DNA from: Platerodrilus igneus
Taxonomy: Eukaryota > Arthropoda > Insecta > Coleoptera > Lycidae
DNA length: 64,000 bases
NCBI GenBank assembly: GCA_036346225.1
Contig: JARFIW010001456.1
Span: 620,001 to 684,000 of the forward strand
Direction of reading: 5' to 3'
The notes beneath the pieces were generated by a model that saw nothing but the letters and a program-made list of their open reading frames with translations, was not told the DNA's origin and searched no databases. Positions 57,414 to 64,000 of this stretch are shown one piece after another (position 1 is the first letter of the stretch; every line of letters begins with the position of its first letter). Position numbers and translations under genes: made by a program.

Positions 57414-60024
57414 TCTAATATTTTCTTATTGCAATTTAACTGATATTGAAAGTGATTAAATGCTAAAAAAACTCACGTGTGCAGATACTGCTGTGAACAA
57501 AAGAAATCGGACTTCCGCTGTCGGAAATTCCATGAACATCTGTTTTATGCGACGCACAAATAGAAGCCACGTGAATACTTACGAAATTATTATTAGAATT
57601 GCGAGAACTCTTCTGAATAAAACCAGAATTTAACGAAACCAACATCTGCTTGATTTTACATCATATAAAATTTAATACTCCAAAACCAAACTAAATTTTC
57701 TTGAGATTAATACTTTGATATTACTGATGTAATAAACTTATAGGAAATTGTATATGATATTCTCATGTCATATGGTTACGTGATATCGCATTATTTGATA
57801 TTGCACTAAGAGGAAAATATTCATAAAATTTATTTAAATAATTTATACCAACTGTATTAATGATGGTGAGCTTCCATCTCCTTAGGCCTGCAGGGATCAA
57901 CTGAACTGCTCTAGGCGGAACATATAAAAGAATAACATTACGCTAAAGCCGCTAGGAAAACAACCTCCAGACACCAAGATTCAATCAATCCCATTTCTTT
58001 TTCGGACTGTGTTACAGGCCACGTGTTTAGACACGACCCTTTTGACTTTACTACGCCGCTTATCGCAGCTTGTCCCTTCAAACGTTGATAGCAAAGTGCT
58101 CGAATTGACAACTCGACGAAGCTTAATAACGAATCTTAGACCTCAAAGGTAAAGGAGTCTATATGCTATTATAGATTTTAAGTTTTATTTTAATTGTACG
58201 GAATTTTACAAATTATATTTTTATTTTATTGCTGCTTTATATTATTTTAATAGACAAAGTGTAACTACGAAAAAAAATACGTTACAAGAATATGATGTAT
58301 TCAGATTTGATCGGGATTTGACTGATTCAAATAAAACTCAAGGTGGTGGAATACTAATTGCAATTAGAAGTAATTTATCTCCTATTATAATCAATCACAA
58401 TATTGAGCAACTTTTTGTTAAAATACCTTGCAAAAGTTATAATCTAATTATAGGGGGAGTATATATATACCTCCCCTATCTGACACTGCTTTATATGATA
58501 ACCGTGTAAATACAGTGAATTATATATTTGAAGCTCACCTTAACTGCCGAATGCATTTATGTGGAGATTACAATCTCCCTCGAGCAGAATGGTACAATGA
58601 TGAATTCGGGCTAAAAGTTTACTGTCCTGATAATTATCCAGCGTTATCTTTAGAACGTTGTTTTAGTTATCATAACTTATTTCAAATTAATACTATCGCA
58701 AATAGTGGGAATAGATTTTTAGATTTAATATTTGCTACTACAAATGAAACACACGTTACAGAGGCTATTGATAAATGTTTCCTAATAGTATATATCATAC
58801 TGCAACCTCTTTTGATGCTATTGTCAGTCAATACAAACAATTACAATTTGAAGAATTATACTACGATTTTAAGAATGCTAATTTTGAAGCTATGAATGAC
58901 TGCTTTGCTGGTACTGATTGGAATTCCGTTATGCTTAAAGGCACAGACATTAATATAAATATATCAGAATTTTATAACATATTGGACAACACCATCGAAA
59001 GATTTGTACCGTTGAAAAGGTTTAAAGTGTCAAGTTTTCCAACATGGTTCAGTACCGAGCTAAGAAATGCTATAAGACAGAAGAAGGCAGCACATAAGAA
59101 ATACAAAGTAAGTGGTAGTAAAAATGATTATGATCAGTTTGCCTTTCTTAGGGAAACATGTAAATCTTTAAATAATTTATGTTATAAAGCTTATATAGAT
59201 AAAATCCAGGCAGATAGTAAATTACAACCAAATTCATTCTGGAAGTTTGTGAATAACAAACGAAAAGTATTTAATCTGCCATCACAACTTGTCTATAACA
59301 ACATGAAAGGTATTAGTAATGAGGAGATAGTAAATTTGTTTGGGGTCATATTTTTCAACAGTATACAATAATACAAAGGTTAATAGAGTACCAGCATTTT
59401 TTTTATACAGACACTATAGAAGTTAGCAATTATTACATTGAAGCATCAGAAATAATAGATCGTGTTATGAAGCTGCCAAATAAAGTAACACATGGACCAG
59501 ATGGAATTCCACTGGTTGTTCTAAAACGCTGCTTGTATACTTTAATACACCCAATAAAATACTTGTTCAATAAATCCTTAGATGCAGGAGTTTTTCCAGA
59601 TTATTGGAAAAATGGTTATTTGAAACCAATCTACAAAACAGGTTCTCGTAAGCATGTAACAAATTATAGAGCTGTGTGTAATCAGTCGGAACTTCCTAAA
59701 TTATTGGATTACTTGGTTAATAAGAAGCTAACATGGGATTGTAGAAATGTAATTATTGAAGAGCAACATGGTTTTTCACAAGGCAAATCTACTTGTACTA
59801 ATCTTTTATTGTACACACGTTATATCTTTATGGTTTTGGAGAATCGAGTACAAGTGGACTCCATATATACAGATTTTGCTAAAGCCTTTGATAGGATTAA
59901 TCACTCAATATTATTAGCTAAATTGCAAGCACTGGGAATGCAAGGCAATATTTTGAAATGGATAAACAGCTACCTTATTAGACGAACCCAATATGTGAAA
60001 TGTGGTAATTCAATTTCGAATTCA

Positions 60025-60655
60025 ATAGATAGATAGATAGATATTTAATCAGTACCCATATAAACATGGTAAAAGTACATAGTGAGCAATGCCCAATACA
60101 TAAATAAATATATACATACCATTAGCCTAGTTTATCAAGTAAGAGTGTAATACAATTTAAGAAGTGAAGAGAATAAATACATAATTTAAAAACTTAACAA
60201 TAAAAGTTTATGTCACAGCCTAAAACATCACAATGCTTTATCCAAGCTTGTCACATAAATAATGCAAAATCACAAAATGTGATAGAAGTCATCAGTTAGA
60301 GATAAAATTTATAGAATATTACAGAAACTACAAGAATACAAACCCAAGGGTTAATCAAAATGATCAGTAATGAATTCTTCGATCCCATAATAACAGCGCT
60401 CACGCAGCAAGGACAGTAACGAAAATTTAAACTGCTTGAAGTTATTGAAAGATTTTATTTCTTGGGGAAGTTTATTGAAAAGTGTCGGTGCTGTGTATAA
60501 AAATGATTTTTTTATAAAGTTTGATAAAGGTAAAGGTCTATAAAAGTCAGCTGCAGTTCGTGTATTATGATGATGAAATGAACTATGAGTAGCAAAATTA
60601 TTATTATATCTGTGAAAAAAGATTAATGATTCAAAAATGTACATTGAAGCATAGG
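60025..60655 (-). mobile_element. 5'-truncated LINE 3' end with (ATCT)n tail, inserted in LINE 4
   Basis: On the minus strand: about 97 codons of a LINE C-terminus (YRPLPLSNFIKKSFLYTAPT, LFNKLPQEIKSFNNFKQFKF, stop near 60351), a 3' UTR of about 300 bp and a tail of four to five ATCT units (plus-strand ATAG repeats at 60025-60043). It splits the reverse transcriptase of LINE 4 between GNSISNSI and VTSGVLQG. Confidence 0.72.
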
Positions 60656-61667
60656 TTATAACAGTGACCTCGGGGGTACTGCAGGGTTCTCATTTTGGTC
60701 CTCTATTATTTAACCTTTTTGTCAATGACATAAAAGAAGTGATTAAATATAGTGAAATATTACTTTTTGCGGATGATTTAAAAATGTTTAGAACTATTAC
60801 TAACATCAAAGATGCAGAAACATTACAAATGGACATACAATATTTAGCTCAATGGTGCAACAAAAATTCTTTAAGCCTGAATATTAACAAATGTAGCAAA
60901 ATCACTATAATGTTATTATTTTCCCATATAAAATTAATGATGTATCTTTAGTAAGGAAACCTAGTATTAAGGATTTAGGTGTAGTACTAGATTCAACACT
61001 AACATTTAATACTCATATTAATGAAATTACTTCAAAATCTTTAATAACTTTGGGTTTTATTAGGAGAACTACCAAATTATTTTATGTATTCTCAGTTAAA
61101 CTGCTATATTGTTCGCTAGTTAGATCTACTTTAGAATACAATACTATTATCTGGTGCCCTAGATATAGTTTATATATAGAATTGATAGAATCCGTTCAAC
61201 GTAAATTTGTACGACATTGTAGATATCAGCTAGGTTTTAATTACGATACATATAATTATTGTGAGACTTTGAAAATTCTTAATTTGACTTCTTTAGAAAG
61301 TCGTAGAGTGAATGCAGATTTGTGTTTTTTACATAAGATTTTGAATGGTAGAGTCAATGATTCCACATAGGTGTAGTTAGTTAAACTAAATGTTGCAGGG
61401 AAAAGAACTAGGAACTCTGAAGTTTTTAGTATAACTTTTCATTGTACAAATTATGGTCAAAAAGAACCTATCACTCGTATTATGAAGTTAGCAAACACGT
61501 ACGAATTTAGGTTGGAGTTGTTTGATTCCTCCATTCAATCTTTCAAAAAGTCATTAAAAAATTTATAAAATAATAAATTTAGTTATTCTTATAGGAAATT
61601 TCACACTTTTTAACTAATCTTTGTAAAATGGCATTGCCGTAAATGAATAAAATAAAATAAAAGAATG

Positions 61668-62001
61668 TACCTGAGTGACCGTAAACAATGTGTCATTACT
61701 AAAAACGCCAGTCCTTTTAAGTGGGCACGTGTACAAGCAGGAGTACCTCAAGGAAATGTGCTTGGGCCAATCCTGTTCTCACTGTATATTCAGGATTTTT
61801 ATAGGGTTTTAAAATCTAGTGAACATCATTGTTAAGCAGACGATACACAAATTTATCTCCACTGTACACCTAATGACTTAGAACTAGCCTTAAACAAAAT
61901 TAACAGAGATCCTGATAGTATTAAATTGTGAGGAAATAAAAATCAACTTGCAATAAATCCGGCTAAATGCCAGGCAATCATAATTGGTACATCCAAGCTG
62001 C
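61668..62001 (+). pseudogene. Reverse-transcriptase fragment of another LINE
   Basis: YLSDRKQCVITKNASPFKWA, RVQAGVPQGNVLGPILFSLY, a mutated catalytic box (a stop replaces Tyr before ADDTQIYL, about 61835), LELALNKINRDP and NKNQLAINPAKCQAIIIGTS. It is distinct from the other LINEs here. It starts beside the tail of LINE 4 and is cut at 62002 by the piggyBac element. Confidence 0.75.
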
Positions 62002-63480
62002 TTAACACGTTCCGCTGCGCTGTCCCCGATCGGCACCACTAGAATCCTTTGTCAGGTGCTGCTGACTCCGATCGGAGTCGCCGACAAAGTAGTTTATTTC
62101 TAACCGGCATTCAATGAAGGTGTATTTATTCTGTATTGGCATTGTCGACAAGTATTGTACGAAGGTTTTTATAGGGTTGGTTCTTAAATATTGAATTGTA
62201 GTGTTTTGTAGTAGATGTTTCGTATGTGTGCGTTAAATTAACCTTCAAACGAACAATAGCCTTATTTTTAATATTTGTGTGGCAGTCTTGTTGTTTAACA
62301 ATTGTTAATGACTTTCTTTTAAATGAATACAGACGATAAAGCAGGACCGTCGCAGCTAAAAAGGGCATGCACTAAAGTGATTCAAAAATCTAAATGGACA
62401 AGGCCACTTACTGACAAGGAACTTGAAATAGAAGCAAATCGTACTGAGGAGATTTACTTCTCGAGTGAATCGGAATATTTGCTCTCTAACTCTGATTCTG
62501 ATTTAGAATCTGAAAGCGAAACAGAAAAATGGATAGAATATCCAGGAACTTCAAAGCAAATTTCATGCACAGTAGATTCGAATTGGCAATATAGTTCGCA
62601 AGCACCAAACAATTTAAAAAATTTTGTTTTCACAAGAAAGCAAGGTTTATTGATAGAACATCCAGATGGCAGTGCTATAGATTTTTTTTCGTTATTGTTT
62701 GACGATGATTTTATGGCTTTCATAGCGGATGAAACGAATAAAAATGCTGCTAATGTGTTATTTACTACAGTTTCTAAGAAAGCAAGAATTACGTCATGGA
62801 AAGACACAAATGTGGGCAAATTTAGGATTTTTCTCGGTTTGTTGTTTTATATGGGAATAATTGCATTATCCAGAATTCAAGATTACTGGAAAACGGATAG
62901 ATTATTTAACTTGCCTATATTTCGGGAGTGTATGAGCCGAAATCGATTCCTCCAATTTTGAGGTGCTTGCACTTTTTTTCTGAAGATGAGGAGGCTAAAG
63001 ATTCTAATAGTGACACTCTACGAAGAATAAGAGAGGTGATCAATTATTTTAATGAAAAGATGGAAACCATATATCAGCCAGGTAAAGAGCTTTCACTCGA
63101 TGAAAGCATGATGCTGTGGCGAGGACGGCTAGGTTTTCGACAGTATATTAAAAACAAACGATACAAATATGGCATAAAATTATATATGATAGCAGAGCCG
63201 GATGGAACTATTCTTCGTTTCCGTGTTTATACTGGTGCAAATGATAGCGAATTGAGTGGCATAGGTCATGCATTAAAGGTAGTTATAAAATTAATGGAAG
63301 GGTTGTTAGATCAGGGCCATGCTTTTATGTATTAACAATTATTATAATAGTTTTGCTCTCTCCCAAACTCTTATTGATAGAAGTAGTTTTTGTATGGGAA
63401 CATTGCAACCAAATCTTCGAGAGAATCTCCTCACGAAGTAATAAAAACCAAGTTGAAGAAAGGTAAGTAAAGATAAGATT
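62002..63480 (+). mobile_element. piggyBac-type DNA transposon, left part
   Basis: The target TTAA is at 62002-62005, followed by the left end CACGTTCCGCTGCGC. Subterminal palindromic sequence lies around CCGATCGG (62029-62036 and 62064-62079). The transposase starts at 62323. The right end and second TTAA border are not identified, and transposase similarity stops near 63470. Confidence 0.78.
62323..63466 (+). pseudogene. piggyBac-type (PGBD4-like) transposase, frameshifted and truncated
   Basis: The ATG at 62323 (MNTDDKAGPSQLK) begins an acidic N-terminus. The DDE domain follows: FSLLFDDDFMAFIADETN (about 62680-62735), WKDTNVGKFRIFLGLLFYMG (about 62800-62855) and DYWKTDRLFNLPIF. A stop at about 62960 after RNRFLQF is a one-base shift; the next frame (62928-63335) continues with LRCLHFFSED, GKELSLDESMMLWRGRLGFR (first catalytic Asp in the DE pair) and YKYGIKLYMIAEPDG. 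After GHAFMY another shift hides the expected Asp-Asn-Tyr-Tyr motif of the second Asp (about 63330-63350). It then reads SLTQ-like residues and PHEVIKTKLKKG to about 63466. The C-terminal third with the last catalytic Asp and the Cys-rich domain is missing. Confidence 0.85.
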
Positions 63481-64000
63481 TTAAAACACAATCAATTAAT
63501 TGAAAATTAAATCACCGGGAAGCATAGATAAATTGACATTGCAAATATTTAACAATTGCATCGAAAATATCAATGTACACGCATACTAAATAAATCATTA
63601 TTAGAAATTCGTTACGTGACTGGAAGAGAACACATTTATTCAGAAAACCAATATTCTGTAAAAATAAATAAGCACCAGGCGATTCAATTAGACGATAAAA
63701 TTAACAAATACCCAAATACGTGAGTTAATAAAAGTCAGGAAATTCTCAAATAATACTACAATATGCGGGATGCAGACGTGACGAACAAAGCATGCATCGA
63801 AAGATTTAAACTAAGTAATTGGTAAAAATTCCGAGGTATGCGAGATAAGGCAGAAGTATCGTCCTAGAATGTAAACAAGCCAATGAAATCAATTGGAGGA
63901 TGAGCTTATATATACGATAGTAACGGAACGACATTTAGTCAATATTCAAACTGAGCAACGACTATGTTCAAAGGTGTTAAAAACTTATGTAACTAGTGAA
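63481..64000. other. Right edge of the window: no gene recognised
   Basis: AT-rich sequence without motifs. A TATATATA box at 63907-63914 is followed about 25 bp on by a weak initiator-like TTTAGTC, which could be a promoter or part of an LTR that continues past the window. Confidence 0.35.

Larger units (their letters stand above)
56358..57440 (-). mobile_element. Penelope-like element fragment 2 (GIY-YIG end and 3' region)
   Basis: On the minus strand: end of the reverse-transcriptase/linker region, the GIY-YIG endonuclease, about 260 bp of 3' non-coding DNA with two GAGGATATTCTCCTCACC-type repeats (plus strand 56471-56488 and 56561-56578), a hammerhead-like motif, and the terminal block GGTAAGGGTTTTTTC. 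The catalytic reverse-transcriptase core is missing (5' truncation at about 57440). Confidence 0.8.
55680..58287. mobile_element. 2608-bp insertion in LINE 4, containing a Penelope fragment
   Basis: Interrupts the endonuclease codons between NNELGL and EYDVFRF. The 6-bp direct repeat AAGAAT flanks it (55674-55679 and 58288-58293). It includes the Penelope fragment 56358-57440. The parts 55680-56357 and 57441-58287 show nothing recognisable. Whether the whole is one Penelope-derived insertion or a nest is open. Confidence 0.5.
55530..61568 (+). pseudogene. LINE 4 ORF2 endonuclease-reverse transcriptase, in pieces
   Basis: Endonuclease: ISVYFQNVGGLKTKLLLLQQ (about 55530), IIVLVETWLNTNIENNELGL (about 55615-55670), then the 2.6-kb insertion. 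It resumes at 58290 with EYDVFRFDRDLTDSNKTQGG, LCGDYNLPRAEWYND (about 58558) and NRFLDLIFATTNE. Connector: SFPTWFSTELRNAIRQKKAA (59030-59090). Reverse transcriptase: VTHGPDGIPLVVLKR (about 59485), GYLKPIYKTGSRKHVTNYRA, QHGFSQGKSTCTNLL and YTDFAKAFDRINHS (about 59870). A second insertion follows, then VTSGVLQGSHFGPLLFNLFV (60665) and LLFADDLKMF (about 60760; catalytic FADD). The C-terminal part KDLGVVLDSTLTFNTHI continues to the stop at 61568. Confidence 0.82.
54800..61661 (+). mobile_element. CR1/Jockey-type LINE 4, decayed, with two insertions
   Basis: ORF1 from 54807, endonuclease broken at 55680 by a 2608-bp insertion, reverse transcriptase broken at about 60025 by a 630-bp minus-strand LINE fragment, C-terminal part to 61568, and an (AATAAA)n-like tail at 61646-61661. 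Related to LINE 3 in ORF1 (DLTSSEIKVMELK against DLTSSELRCMELK) but a different family. Confidence 0.8.

Overview
The window is nuclear DNA of an animal, almost certainly an arthropod and most likely an insect. It is AT-rich, has GT-AG introns (several only about 50 nt long), and is dense with transposable elements of kinds common in insect genomes: Tc1/mariner, PIF/Harbinger, hAT, piggyBac, RTE-type and CR1/Jockey-type LINEs, Penelope-like elements, copia, solo LTRs and a tRNA-derived SINE. Nothing bacterial was seen (no operons, no CRISPR). The order within insects cannot be fixed from the sequence alone.

One host gene is recognisable: the 3' part of a TEX2-like gene on the + strand, coding for an SMP-domain lipid-transfer protein of ER contact sites. 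Seven putative exons (12632-12757, 19340-19561, 19690-19897, 35203-35358, 46776-47012, 47067-47287, 47338-47406) have GT/AG borders and matching phases. Together they give an open frame of 412 residues plus a stop. Three introns are huge (6.6, 15.3 and 11.4 kb) and filled with transposons. The others are small (128, 54 and 50 nt). The 5' end of the gene is not identified; it lies left of 12632, possibly outside the window.

Layout. 1-12.6 kb: a decayed Tc1/mariner copy with TA flanks, two tRNA-derived SINEs around a TA microsatellite, a PIF/Harbinger element (SANT/Myb-like gene and HARBI1-like transposase, convergent) broken by a solo LTR, and a Tc1-like element with about 480-bp terminal inverted repeats. 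12.6-19.3 kb (intron 1): a Penelope-like fragment with a hammerhead-ribozyme-like hairpin, split by an RTE-type LINE with a 12-bp target duplication. 19.9-35.2 kb (intron 3): two copies of one CR1/Jockey-type LINE in opposite orientation, each broken by a different insertion at nearly the same nucleotide. 35.4-46.8 kb (intron 4): RTE-type copies in opposite orientation, a ZMYM1-like hAT and a solo LTR. 47.4-64 kb (downstream of the gene): a small palindromic repeat, a nearly intact CR1/Jockey-type LINE, a copia fragment with LTR and primer-binding site, a second decayed LINE split by a 2.6-kb insertion that carries a GIY-YIG Penelope fragment and another hammerhead-like motif, and a piggyBac element inserted at TTAA.

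All transposon genes seen here are broken. The signals most worth following are the hammerhead-like motifs with compensating base changes, a family of three solo LTRs each with a perfect 4-bp target duplication, and the insertion hotspot in the paired LINEs.
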